In this document: in pieces, positions 54,067 through 63,807 of the stretch
How the letters are laid out: each line of letters starts with the position of its first letter
Numbering within the stretch: position 1 is the stretch's first letter
Origin: Aradus depressus
Taxonomy: Eukaryota > Arthropoda > Insecta > Hemiptera > Aradidae
Assembly (NCBI GenBank): GCA_963662175.1
Contig: OY759217.1
Span: 45,112,108-45,176,107, forward strand
DNA length: 64,000 nt
Direction of reading: 5' to 3'
Position numbers and translations under genes: made by a program
The notes under the pieces: model-generated
Told to the model about the DNA's origin: nothing
Databases searched by the model: none
Seen by the model: only the letters and a program-made list of their open reading frames with translations

Positions 54067-54239
54067 CTGAAACAATACACATATTTTATTTTATTTAAAT
54101 ATTTATAAATATGATTAATTAATACAAATATTTTAGTCAAGTGTTGTCTATTGGAAGACACCAACACTTATTCATTAAAAGTACCCACGGGAGGGACAGT
54201 ATTGTATTATTTTGTATACAAAAGTGACAAATTTTGAAA
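54067..54239. other. Intronic sequence upstream of the Ig exon
   Basis: The polypyrimidine tract and acceptor lie at 54067-54085. The rest is AT-rich. Confidence 0.5.
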
Positions 54240-54312
54240 CGTGAAATTTCGTTGAAACCTCGATCTCGAATTTTCGCACAGTTACAATACTTCCTTATAC
54301 TCTTTAGTATTA
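54240..54312 (-). repeat. REP-A end fragment
   Basis: CGTTGAAACCTCGATCTCGA, then TTCGCACAGTTACAATACTT. Confidence 0.65.
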
Positions 54313-54344
54313 TGAAATAAAATAAGTAAAAAGTAAAAAAAAAA

Positions 54345-55248
54345 AATCGTCGGTGAATCATCCACAATGTACCTACTTCCCCAGAACGAATTAATCAATT
54401 AACGTTTCGCTCCCCTCCAAAACAAGTTGCCCGTTTGCGCTAATATTCAACAGTTGACTTATATAGGGGCTCCTAAACGCACATACAAAATTTTGTGTCG
54501 ATAAATTCATTACATCGGCAGTTATTAAGATTCGTGAATTGAGGCTCCTACCCTGAACCACCCCTTCCCTGCGGCCGATATCGTTGAAATTTGACACGTT
54601 ATGTCCTCATTGGGTTTTGATTATATATTAAATTTCATTTCGATACGTTCATTACATTGACAGTTATTGGGGTTTCTGAGTTGAGCCCCCTCTGATCCCC
54701 CCATTCCTTTTGCCGATTCTGGTGAAAATTAATAAGTGTTGTCCTTATGAGGGTTTGAATTCAGATATGAAATTTTGGGTCGATACATTCATTCTATCGC
54801 TAGCTATTTGAGTTTTTATGTTAAGCCGCTTCCCTATCCTCCCACTTCGTTTTGTGCCATTTGGCTGAAAAACAATAGGTGCCAGTTGTCCTTTAACCGC
54901 TACGATTTGTGGGTGAGATGTACCACTGGTGATGACGCTGTTGCGTTGAAAACCGGTTCTGGTTGAAAATAAAACAGTGGGAAGAATACGTCTTTTATTT
55001 CCATGAGAAATCTCGTCCCACATCTTACTATCACATATGAACAATAGGTATCGTCGTTAAAGGGTTCTGGATTGACTTATAAAATTTCGTGTCGATATAT
55101 TCATTCTATCGGGAGTTATCGTGTTCACAGACAAACACAGAAATTTATTTGGAATCTAGAGGTCGTAAATATGAAATTCCTTCGCATCGAGTTTTTAACC
55201 TAACTTATTACCTAACTTCCCCTATACTTCGTTTAGCTGAGAAAGTAA
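54345..55248 (-). repeat. REP-P, longest copy, four sub-repeats
   Basis: TCGTCGGTGAATCATCCACA, then sub-repeat markers near 54503, 54641, 54782 and 55093 (ATTCATTACAT or ATTCATTCTATC), ending with the hairpin TACTTCGTTTAGCTGAG near 55225. The CTGATGATG repeat at 54884-55042 is inserted after AACAATAGGT, and the same AACAATAGGTATCG resumes after it. Confidence 0.88.
54884..55042 (+). repeat. Dispersed repeat with CTGGTGATGACGC hairpin, inside REP-P
   Basis: GTTGTCCTTTAACCGCTACG, then GTGATGACGC, TGTT, GCGTTGAAAACCGG, then AAATAAAACAGTGGGAAG. Colinear with 47580-47770. Confidence 0.8.
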
Positions 55249-55729
55249 TAAAAGTGGAGGGTAAATGTTAGAAAAGTACCAAAAATTCTATGCTCTCACA
55301 ACTTCCTAAAATTTAGTTTCCAAATTTTCAATATCATATACATAAAAAAAAAAAAAAAAAAAAAAAAAATAATAAAGAAAGGTTATACAATTAGAGAATG
55401 TTCTCTGGAAATTGGATATCTTTGAAATATTCTCTCAATCTGGTTGGTTGCTTGGGAAGGGTTGAAGTTATGTTACTAAATTAACTTGGTCGACCCTCCA
55501 GCGCACATATGGTAAAACGGAACCCACACAAACACATCCCCCAACCCCTTTGACTTATCTGTAATAAGTTTCATACAAACACATACCATGCCAGCAATCT
55601 CGACTAATATAATTTAATATGTCATTGTTGATACAGAACAATCTTATTTATCTGTTTAGATAAATTATTTTAACTTTTAACTAGCTTTTGCCCATAAAGT
55701 ACGCCATTGTCAATTTTATTTTCTTAGCT
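55249..55729. other. Unassigned, with a poly(A) run at about 55344-55369
   Basis: No supported feature. Confidence 0.35.
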
Positions 55730-56340
55730 ATGCGAAGCATAGAGGAAGTTATGTAACCGGTCAGAAATGCAATGTTGAGCTTCCACCGAAATTTCATTTT
55801 TCCCGAATCCTGGTTATGAAAAATGAAAAAAAAAAATCGGTGAATCACCAGCAGAATGAATCAATTTGCAAGGGGTCGGAAAACATTCCAAAAACACCAT
55901 AGGAAGACAGTTATTATTTTTCTGCCGGCTGAATGGAAGGGAAAATCAGAGGAGGAGACGAACTCTAAAACTCTAATAACTGCCAATGACTAAAAATTTC
56001 AAATAAATTCAAAGCCCTACAAGGACGACCCTTTTAATTTTCAGCGGAAGAGGAAGGAGGGATAAACTCAAAAATCTCAAAAACTGCCAATGTTATCGAC
56101 ATGTAATTTAATATTTAAAATTAAAAACCAGATTAATTAAACACTTATTCATTTTTGGCGTAATAAGCCGAAGGGAAGGTTGCCGATGTAATGCACGTGT
56201 TAGGATTTAGAAGTCACTATGTAAGTCAAATATTGAGTTTTAACCCAAACGATTGGCTTTAGAGGGTGGTTAAGTAATTACCTATAATCAAATGATCAAT
56301 TCGTGCTCGGCAAGTACATAAATCGGTGATTCACCGAAGT
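55730..56340 (+). repeat. REP-P, near-complete copy
   Basis: Hairpin CTTAGCTATGCGAAGCATAG, A-rich block near 55818, sub-repeats, and the right end AAGTACATAAATCGGTGATT with CACCGAAG and a long T run. Between them a second CGGTGAATCACC palindrome occurs at 55838, directly after the A run. Confidence 0.85.
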
Positions 56341-56464
56341 TTTTTTTTTTTTTTTTTTCGGATATCAGAATGAAAGATTATTTTTTTGAGATATCTTTAA
56401 GTAGGTATTCAAAAGGGGTGTATTTTGCAGTGTATTCCTCTTTAAAAATTATGTTTCCGAACAT
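56341..56464. other. Unassigned
   Basis: T runs and AT-rich sequence. Confidence 0.3.
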
Positions 56465-57065
56465 TCATTACTTCAGCAGTAAGCCTCCCTCTAATCCCCT
56501 CTGCTATATCTTAGATTTGGTTGAAAATCAATAGGTTAGCTCTTATATGGTTCTGGACACACATAAAAACAATAGGTGTAGTTCTTATATTGTTGTGGAC
56601 ACACATATGATGATATGTGACTCAGATGGTGGACAGGAATAACTCGTCTGTCCCCATCCATGATATTTTAAATTGTTAATGTTTTAGATTGTTATTTATT
56701 TATTTTTATTATATTATTTAGTTTTATTCAAAATTTTTTAATTTTTTATCAGACTGCCTGATGATGAGGGAAACCTCGAAAGCCGGCTAGCTATTACTAC
56801 CAATAAAAATCTGTGAGAGGTCAGACTATCTTATATTTGACATCCTGTCAACAGGTTCAATTCTTATATGGTTCTGGACACAAATATAAAATCAATAGGT
56901 TTAGGCTCTTATAATATATTATGCCCATATTATGGTTCTGGTCACACATATAAAATCCATATGGTTTAGCTCTTAATGATTCTGGACACACATAAAAAAT
57001 GTGTCGATGTATTAACTCTATCGATAGTTATCGTGTTCACAGACAGATAGATACGGAATTTTTAG
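56465..57065 (-). repeat. REP-P copy with an amplified ~50-bp internal piece
   Basis: The REP-P block AATCAATAGGTTTAGCTCTT plus ATATGGTTCTGGACACACAT is repeated about five times (near 56528, 56572, 56853, 56897 and 56955), instead of once as in other copies. Confidence 0.8.
56620..56850 (+). repeat. Insert with CTGATGATGAGG hairpin
   Basis: Between two of the amplified pieces lies foreign AT-rich sequence ending in CTGATGATGAGGGAAACC, TCGAAAGCCGGCTAGC, then AATAAAAATCTGTGAGAGG. The GAGG/CCTC stem with GAAA loop is clear. It resembles 3' ends of Penelope-like or other retroelements, but no coding sequence is attached. Confidence 0.55.
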
Positions 57066-57450
57066 TTCCTCAGCTATAAGAAATTATGTAATCAGTCAGA
57101 AATTTGAAGTTCAGTTGTCTCCGGAATTTCATGTTGTCCGACCCCCTGATTCCAAAAATGTAAAAAAGGTTTTCTTTGTGTTTCTGTGAACACAATAACT
57201 CCTGATAGAATGAATGTATCGACACGAAATTTTAAATGTGTACCTAGAATCCTGTAAGGACGACACGTACTGATTGGAGAGGGGGGCCTAATACAAAAAC
57301 CCTAAAAACAATGTATAGACATATAATTTAGTATGAGAAGCGCCTATGTAGGTCAACTATAAATTTTTAGCAATTGAAAATTCAGGTGAAAACTCAACAT
57401 CTTATTTCTACTGTTTTAAACTTATTTTGTACTTCGTATAGCTGTGGAAG
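57066..57450 (+). repeat. REP-P copy, partial
   Basis: AGTTCCTCAGCTATAAGAAA, then GAACACAATAACTCCTGATA and ATGAATGTATCGACACGAAA. It ends in an opposed hairpin end near 57420 (TACTTCGTATAGCTGTGG). Confidence 0.75.
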
Positions 57451-58083
57451 TAAAACATAATAAATTGAAACAACCTTCTTTATTTCAATTGTGTAAAAGC
57501 TGTAGAATAACAATGTGCTAGCTGAACTGAAGAAGTTGCAAGGGTTGCAAGTAACCGAAAAAAAACTTTCTTATTCAGTTCATGTCTCCCTGAGATAAAC
57601 TTTTTCTTGTAGCGACGATAAGGAGGGAAAATCAACTCAGAGGATTCTGTTGAGTGTTGAGAGGTTATAAAATTTAAACAGGAACAACAGGGAGAAGGGT
57701 ATAAAAACAAAGGGAATAATAAAAACACACAGAAAAAAGAAAAAAAAAAAAGAAGGAAGTAGAAAATACGGATGAAGAGTAGATGGGATTCTGTTAGGAA
57801 TGTTAAGTTTGGTAGTCTAGAGAGTGTATGGGGCTTGGAGGGAAGTTGAGGACAAAACCGTGCTTCTCTGGCCCCGACATAAATATATAGAGAGCCTCCA
57901 CAGACTGGGGAAGATATGGCTGCGAAGTTCCAGACAACCGCCTTGTCTTCAGCCCAAACAAATGGGGGGGCCCCGCAAATACTTAACAAGAATCAATAAA
58001 TAAAATTTATCTGTACATAATAAAGTTAGAAGGAGAAATAGACGTTCGAAAATCGGAAGCACACCAATTCTTTATTTTTTATT

Positions 58084-58085
<2 letters not shown>
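57451..58085. other. Unassigned
   Basis: A minus-strand open frame of 169 codons (57480-57989) runs through A/T and purine-rich sequence. Its composition is irregular and I recognise no motif, so I do not call it. Confidence 0.35.

Positions 58086-58128
<43 letters not shown>
58086..58128. repeat. (TA)n microsatellite
   Basis: About 40 bases of uninterrupted AT/TA. Confidence 0.95.
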
Positions 58129-58129
<1 letters not shown>

Positions 58130-58247
58130 TTATTAAAACTGATGAATCACCGGCAATGAACTTCCCCAGCATGAATTAATCAATTACAGTTTTTCTGTCG
58201 CACCAAAACCAATTGATCGTTTTGGCTAAAAATCAATATTTGACTTA

Positions 58248-58888
58248 GACCTGGGGTACACTTGCAATTTTCAGTTGAGCAACTGTTTAGTCGCAATTGC
58301 AAGGTTTTGGGCACACTATTGCAACTAAAGAACACATGGGGATGGAATTAGTAGTTGCGAGATGAACTTCAGAGAGTTGGCTGCGTTGTGTGCCCTTGAG
58401 ATAAGAAGGAAAAAATGCAAAAGGCGTTTTTTGCTTCATTCGTTGACGAGACAGCGTAGCGAGAAGGGGCAATTCCATAAATTGTGTGTAGATTCAAGAA
58501 GTTACCCAGTGAAATTGTTTAAATACTACCGAATGAGCTTGAAAACTTTTGACGAGCTTCTTGAGCTCATTCGTCCTGGTATTACTCGACGGGACACGAG
58601 ATTTTGTCGTAAGAATATTTGCAAATGTTGTGAATCTGGAACTAAACATGTACAACCTGCAACTGTTTGATTGCAAGTGAGCTCACCACCATTCAATCCA
58701 ATGTGTGTCACAAGGCGATTGTGCAACTAGATGCAACTAAAAAGTTTGAGCCGGACCACAAACTGTTTACTAGCTGCAATTGGTTAATCAGTTGTAGTTG
58801 CATGTGTGCGCAGATCCATAGCACCTCATTGACACTAACATGCAATCAAACAGTTGCTCAACTGATAATTGCAAGTGTGCCCCAGGCC
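58248..58888 (+). mobile_element. PIF/Harbinger element 2 (641 bp)
   Basis: Left end GACCTGGGGTACACTTGCAA, right end inverse GGCCTGGGGCACACTTGCAA; pairing extends about 40 bp through CAGTTGAGCAACTGTTT. TTA duplication at 58245-58247 and 58889-58891. Near both ends TTGCAATT/GCAACT motifs are clustered. It carries a transposase N-terminal piece only. Confidence 0.92.
58362..58670 (+). pseudogene. Harbinger transposase N-terminal piece
   Basis: From ATG 58362: MNFRELAALCALEIRRKK, then FHKLCVDSRSYPVKLFKYYR and MSLKTFDELLELIRPGI, then TRRDTRFCRKNI. The YYRMSxxxFxxLLxxIxPxI-x-xDTxxRxxI sequence is the conserved N-terminal region of HARBI1/ALP1-like transposases. The match stops around residue 87; the rest of the frame to the stop at 58670 is element subterminal sequence. 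The DDE nuclease is missing. It is of a different family from the pieces at 25508 and 62080. Confidence 0.88.
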
Positions 58889-58969
58889 TTACGTAGGAGT
58901 TTCTGACTTACGTAGGAATCCTCATGTTAAATTTCAAGTTGAGCCTCTCTCTTCTGATATATATATAAT

Positions 58970-59252
58970 TTCACGCGGGAGCGTTAACAGTAAGCGTGCT
59001 TGCTTACTGAGCTTAAGGTCGCGGGTTCGAGACCCGGTCGATTATTTTATCAGGGAGGAAAAAAAAACTTAAGCATGGCATTCTTCGGATGGGACGTTTA
59101 GCAATGGTCCCTGTACGATGTCTGGTACTCGTTAAAGACCCTTACCCTAGGTGAATAAAAGTTCAGTATGGCAAAAAATGTAGGACTCCCATAGAGTTGG
59201 GCGAGCTCATGTCCACCAGATTGACGAAAGAGAGCTCTGGCAGTAGGCCCGA
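58970..59252 (+). repeat. SINE-1, diverged
   Basis: Decayed A-box region (GGGAGCGTTAACAGTAAGCG), intact B box GCGGGTTCGAGACCCGG, body and tail to GAGAGCTCTGGCAGTAGG. Confidence 0.85.
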
Positions 59253-59592
59253 TTCCAAGTAATGACCATTACTTAGATATTAGACCCAAAGTTAATTTCA
59301 GATTACGCCGGGTAAGGTTGCTAATAATGGACCAAAAAGTTATGACGCCTTTAAAGAAATCTAAGTAAAATAAAATATATTTTTAAAGAAAATACTTTTT
59401 ATTCTTTATTAATAAATGAAGTATAGTTTAATATTAATTAATAAATGAAGTATAGTCATAAAAATTACGAAAAAAAATATAATAATTTATTAACTATATT
59501 TATTTTCCAATAAAGTACTCGAGTCTGAATAAGTCCAATTTTCGTTCTCTCCATGTCACTAAAATTTATTTTATTTTATTTAAAGTATTTAT
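59253..59592. other. Unassigned AT-rich sequence
   Basis: A 36-bp tandem duplication (TTAATAAATGAAGTATAGT) near 59410-59458. Otherwise nothing. Confidence 0.4.
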
Positions 59593-59946
59593 TTACATGC
59601 TTAAAACGACAGAACATTTGTCACTAGTAATTGTGATGTTGAGCGGTGGCAAGTGTGTGGCTCTACTGCTGAGGACTGAGTGACCGAAGGAGGAGTCCAG
59701 GCTAGTCCTGGAGCAGGTCTGCTTGAGACGTCGTGGCGGATTTGTGGGAAGAGTGTTCGTGGATAATTGCAGAATAAGTGGATTTGTGTGATGATGGAGT
59801 TTGTCGTGAAAATGTTGATATCGTTTCCTGATAACAGAGTGCACAAATGGGATGTTGGGGTCATAATGCAATGTGATATTGGAAACGTAAAATGGCGCAT
59901 TGACAGTGTGGCGTAGTATAATGGATTGTATTGACTGAAGATGCAT
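59593..59946 (-). pseudogene. C-terminal end of a second Jockey-type ORF2
   Basis: On the minus strand, IQSIILRHTVNAPFYVSNIT aligns with IQSFQSKVLRIIVDAPFFVS near the C-terminus of the 36665-39349 protein. The alignment continues with LHYDPNIPFVHSVIRKRYQH, KLHHHTNPLI, and NPPRRLK near the end. About half the residues match, so it is a related but distinct element, heavily 5'-truncated. Fingers and palm are absent. AT-rich sequence on its 3' side (59550-59592) may be the remains of its 3' UTR. Confidence 0.88.
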
Positions 59947-60024
59947 GTTTGATTTTTTGGATTTGACTAAAAATTAACTACATATTCGTATCTCTATTCT
60001 TGAGAAACTTGAATGTGATCATTT

Positions 60025-60360
60025 CAATCATTCCCAATTTCTTAAATGGAAACCCCACTGTTTTATTTTAAGAGATTTGAATTTCTTCTTGCACAAATTA
60101 ACATTATACATTTTTCTAAAGGCATACTTGGTGAAATTATTTGGTTTATTTGACTTTTACAACGAGGATTTACCTAATAATATTATCATTGGTTTTATCT
60201 AGAGAAGGCAAATCACTTTCAAAGCAGTCGCGAAGTTTGAATTAATTAATTTTAGAAATTATCTACTTCGTCTCCAAAGAAGTTATATTCAGAAAATACT
60301 TGGATAAACTTCAATATACTGACTGAGGAAAATTAAAAATCAATTATTGAATTGTTTTAT
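60025..60360 (+). repeat. Low-copy repeat, inverted partner at 29400-29724
   Basis: Shares GGCAAATCACTTTCAAAGCA and TGACTTTTACAACGAGGATT, inverted, with 29400-29724. It ends at ATCAACAGTA next to a SINE-1. Confidence 0.9.
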
Positions 60361-60368
60361 CAACAGTA

Positions 60369-60702
60369 GCTCAGTGGTATGCGTGCTTGCCTTCTGAGCT
60401 CGAGATCGTGGGTTCGAAACCCGACCGAGACCCTTAGTTTATTTTATCTGGAAGGTAAAATAAACTTGAGCACGCCGTCCTTCGGATGGGACGTTAAGCG
60501 ATGGTCCCGAGCCTGTACGATGTCAGGTTCTCGTTAAAGACCCCTACCCTAGGGGAATAAAAATTTAGAGTAGGCAAAATTTAAAACTCTCACAATAGAG
60601 TCGGGCTCATGTCCACCAGAGTGACGAAAGAGCGCTCTGGTATTAGGCGATATGAACCTCGTAGTTAAAGCCCGGGCATGAGTCATAAAGCCTAACCTAA
60701 CC
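60369..60702 (+). mobile_element. SINE-1, lacking the first ~10 bases
   Basis: Starts GCTCAGTGGTATGCGTGC, complete thereafter, tail CATAAAGCCTAACCTAACC. Duplication TCAACAGTA at 60360-60368 and 60703-60711. Confidence 0.92.
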
Positions 60703-60711
60703 TCAACAGTA

Positions 60712-61132
60712 GGTACTAATAATAGTTATTTAATTATTGTGACTCATGCCCGGGCTTTCCCGGGTTCCCTCATCCCGAGACCGAAACACAGAATAGAGTT
60801 ACCAGATAGAAGTGGAGGCTTACCGAGATACTTGTGAGTGCAGGGCGGCCTATGTAGGTCAGTCAAGACGGAAAAAAAAAATCAAGCAAAATAGGGAAAC
60901 ATTTGCCGAGGTTTAGTAAAGTCTCAGAATTTAAGGATCACGTAATAGTCTCAGATCACAAATTTCTAGCAGACAAAAATTGTCAAATTTTTACGTTGTG
61001 TAATAGACAAGGCCTGACATTCGATTGCTTTGAAAAATAAGAAATAAAAAAAAATATATTTAAGAAAAAAAGATACCTTTGTTTGAATAGGGTAACTCAA
61101 TTTAATATTTCCCTCTTCTTGAACTCTATTTT
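60712..61132. other. Unassigned, with a SINE-1 tail scrap at 60740
   Basis: TGTGACTCATGCCCGGGCTT at 60739 is an inverted SINE-1 tail piece. The rest is not assigned. Confidence 0.45.
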
Positions 61133-61302
61133 GGGGAACGTAACGAGTATCCGACATCGTACAGGCTCGAGACCCAACATTCCGAAGGATGGCGTTCTTA
61201 AGTTTTTTTTATCACGCAGATAAGATAAACTCAGGGCCCCGGCCGGGTTTCAAACCCGCGATTTTGCGCTCATTATGCGTGCTTGCTACCGGCGCCCTCT
61301 AA
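61133..61302 (-). repeat. SINE-1 5' half
   Basis: GAGTATCCGACATCGTACAG, body, then B box (GGGTTTCAAACCCGCG on plus) and head end TACCGGCGCCCTC. The tail half is missing. Confidence 0.85.
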
Positions 61303-61770
61303 AGAGTTACTCACGGAAGTAAGAAAATCAGTGATAATATATTATACAAATCCATATTTAGGGATTTCTTTATATACCTACGTAAAGAATAGAGGAAATA
61401 CATATTATGGTATAAAAAAAAAATTCTGAATTTTTTTAAGGAATTCTCTCGTCTTAGGATGGATGTTAGGGGGAGGCGGTAACTCTACCCTAAGCTTAGA
61501 AAATTCCAATTAACTCCCGAAATGTTGGTAGTTAAGGTCTAATTATGGCGGGACCTCTGTAATATTGTAGATTAGAACGGGGCAGGCTACTGCCGCGCCC
61601 GCCGCGTCGCTCCTATATCAACCCTTGATTTATGTTACTCCACGTTTGCTCTACGCCAACCTGGCACAGTAATAATTACATGAGTATTATTTAATGCTCC
61701 ACCCCATCATGTTCATACAGCTTAGTATTTATATTACCTCTGTTATTAAATTTTTTATTAAAAATAAGAA
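61303..61770. other. Unassigned
   Basis: No supported gene. GC-rich patch near 61575-61620. Confidence 0.3.
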
Positions 61771-61986
61771 ATTGTCGGTGAATCCACCCCTAAATTACTT
61801 CCCCAGGACGAATTAATCAAATTAAAGTTTCGCTCTACATGGGGGCCTTTGAATTCTCATACTAAAATTTGTGTCGATACATCCATTACATCAGCAGTTG
61901 GGGTTGTTGAGTCGGACCCCCCTCCCTCTGATACCCCCCCTTCCCTTCGGCCAATTTCGCTGGTAATAAGTAGGTGTCGTCCTTAT

Positions 61987-62787
61987 GACGGGTGTTACAC
62001 GTTCAATCTGGCATCAGTTCAGTCCGGGACCTTGATCATGAACTGACTGATGGAGTGTTGGTAGAGGTTACACGATCAGTCCAGACTGACATCAGTCTAT
62101 CTCTAAGCGTCGATCAAGTATCACTTCTTGCTTCTTTAATATTAATATTATATGGCAATAATTGCTGCATTGTCTGCAAAAAAAAACGATTAAAAAGAAA
62201 ACGATGGGCTAAAGAATGGTTACTGAAAAGAGATGTTTATACGCATTTAAACTTAGTGAGTGAAATAAGAGGCACTGAAGATGAGGATTATGAAAATTAT
62301 TATCGTATGAAAGATGCTTGTTTTGATAGATTGCTCGAAATGGTCAAACCATGGATGCAGGTTTAACCATTTTTTTAAATAACAAGCAACTTTTCTAGAG
62401 CTTCATTTCTTATATATTTATTTACATAAAACTTATGGGTTTTATCCCATAAGAGGAGCAGCGATTCAAGATTCAAGATGAAATCTTTCTTCGGTTCCAA
62501 TGATGGAGGAGGTGTCGTGGCAGGATGAATTGCGCTGCTGGGATAGTGGGACATACCGGAACCGTCCGTCTCCATAGCTGTCTCAGCTCTGACTGACGCC
62601 AGACTGATAAGAATGTAGCTACACGATCAGTCTTGCATCAGTTCAGTCAATACTGATAGAAATTATCAAAATATTTAAGAATCCATCAGTTCAGTCCATC
62701 AGTCAACGCAATAAACGATCAGTTTCCCGTCAGTCTGACCAGGATCACGGAGTGAACTGATGCCAGATTGAACGTGTAACACCTGTC
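61987..62787 (+). mobile_element. PIF/Harbinger element 3 (801 bp)
   Basis: Left end GACGGGTGTTACACGTTCAA, right end inverse GACAGGTGTTACACGTTCAA; pairing continues about 35 bp through TCTGGCATCAGTTCA. TAT duplication at 61984-61986 and 62788-62790; joining there restores the REP-P text. The last 200 bp and first 120 bp are packed with CAGTC/CAGTT motifs in both orientations, likely binding sites. Only a transposase N-terminal piece is inside. Confidence 0.92.
62080..62365 (+). pseudogene. Harbinger transposase N-terminal piece, no ATG
   Basis: The frame reads DQVSLLASLILILYGNNC, then KKKRLKRKRWAKEWLLKRDV and YTHLNLVSEIRGTEDEDYEN, then YYRMKDACFDRLLEMVKP. It resembles the first exon of HARBI1/ALP1-like transposases and the piece at 25508-25942 (shared WLLKRD, H-NL--EIR, YRM). 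It ends at a stop right after a possible donor CAG|GTTTAA at 62361. There is no ATG ahead of the conserved part, only a non-ATG open frame. The nuclease is missing. Confidence 0.85.
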
Positions 62788-63224
62788 TATGGGTTTTTGA
62801 ATTTACATATGAACTTTCGTGTCAATATATTCAATACATCGACAGTTGTTGGGGTTTATGAGTTGAGCCTTATTGGGGTTGTGTTGTCCTGATGAAGTTT
62901 TGAATTTACATACTATATTTTTTATCGATACATTCATTACAACTGCAGTTATTAGAGTTTTTGCGTTAAATTTTCTCCCTAGTCTCCCCTTCTCTTTGCC
63001 CGATTTGACTGAAAATCAATAGGTCTTCCTTATGGGGTTCTCAGTACATGCATAAAATTTCGTGTTGATAATTAGAGTTTTTGCGTTAGTAGTAAAAAAA
63101 ATTTGTTTTGGAAGGAGATGTACATTGCCGGTGATTCACTGAAGAATTTTTCCAAAATTCTGTAAAAAACTTAGCATAGAATTTCTGGCGTCATATTTCA
63201 ACCACCGTCTGGGCTGACATATAT

Positions 63225-63422
63225 AAGAGGGCGCCGCTGGCGTGAATGCTTATTGAGCTCAAGATCGCGTGTTCAAAATTCGGCGGAGGCCCGAAAGGTG
63301 AAAAAATATGAGCACGCCATCCTTCTGATGAGACAATAAGCGATGGTTCCGAGCCTGTACGATGTAACGTACGCGTATGAGTCGGGCTCGACGAAAGAGC
63401 GCTCTGGTAGTAAGCCCGGACA
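63225..63422 (+). repeat. SINE-1, diverged and internally deleted
   Basis: AGAGGGCGCCGCTGGCGTGA, CTCAAGATCGCGTGTTCAAA, GAGCACGCCATCCTTCTGAT, then TACGATG joins directly to GAGTCGGGCTC and AAAGAGCGCTCTGGTAGTAA. Confidence 0.85.
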
Positions 63423-63807
63423 TATATAATATATACACAAAGTAAATTAAAGTGTTTACTCTCCAGAATTTAACATATGGCCAATCTGCCTTCAACCTAA
63501 TCCTTTCTATGTCTTCTAGCTATTCATAAAGCAAATATTATTCTTGGCGACATTATTTGTACAAGGAGTTGACACAAGTATAAACCTAGTGAGAGCAAAC
63601 AGAATTTCCTCAAAGGAACTTACACTCTTTTAGAAAAAACCTCAAATGTAAACGTGTTATGTGTTTGTGTCTGTCTGTAGGTGTTTGCTCAGGCACAGGC
63701 ACAAACACATAATACATTCACCATACAGATCCCACTCAAGTCATTATGAGGGCCTGAAGAAGGAAATAAATAATTTCCGAAACGTTGGCCAAATAACTGA
63801 GTTTTGT
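63423..63807. other. Unassigned, with a CCTGAAGAAGG ... CCGAAACGTTGG hairpin near 63752
   Basis: The pair GGCCTGAAGAAGGAAATA and TTTCCGAAACGTTGGCC fits the 3'-end hairpin style of some retroelements. No coding part is attached. A (GT)-rich stretch lies at 63655-63690. Confidence 0.4.

Larger units (their letters stand above)
58136..58955 (-). repeat. REP-P copy split by Harbinger element 2
   Basis: CTGATGAATCACCGGCAATG start, AATCAATATTTGACTTA at the break, and TTACGTAGGAATCCTCATGT after it. Joining the halves across one TTA restores the block seen in intact copies. Confidence 0.85.
61771..63145 (-). repeat. REP-P copy split by Harbinger element 3
   Basis: TTGTCGGTGAATCCACCCCT start, sub-repeats, break at GTCGTCCTTAT, resuming TATGGGTTTTTGAATTTACA after 62787. 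Further sub-repeats run to about 63090, then an opposed end GTACATTGCCGGTGATTCAC at 63121-63140. Confidence 0.85.

Noticed and set aside
57480..57989. 169-codon minus-strand open frame
   Set aside because: No recognisable motif; long runs of F, S and L from purine-rich DNA on plus, consistent with chance openness.
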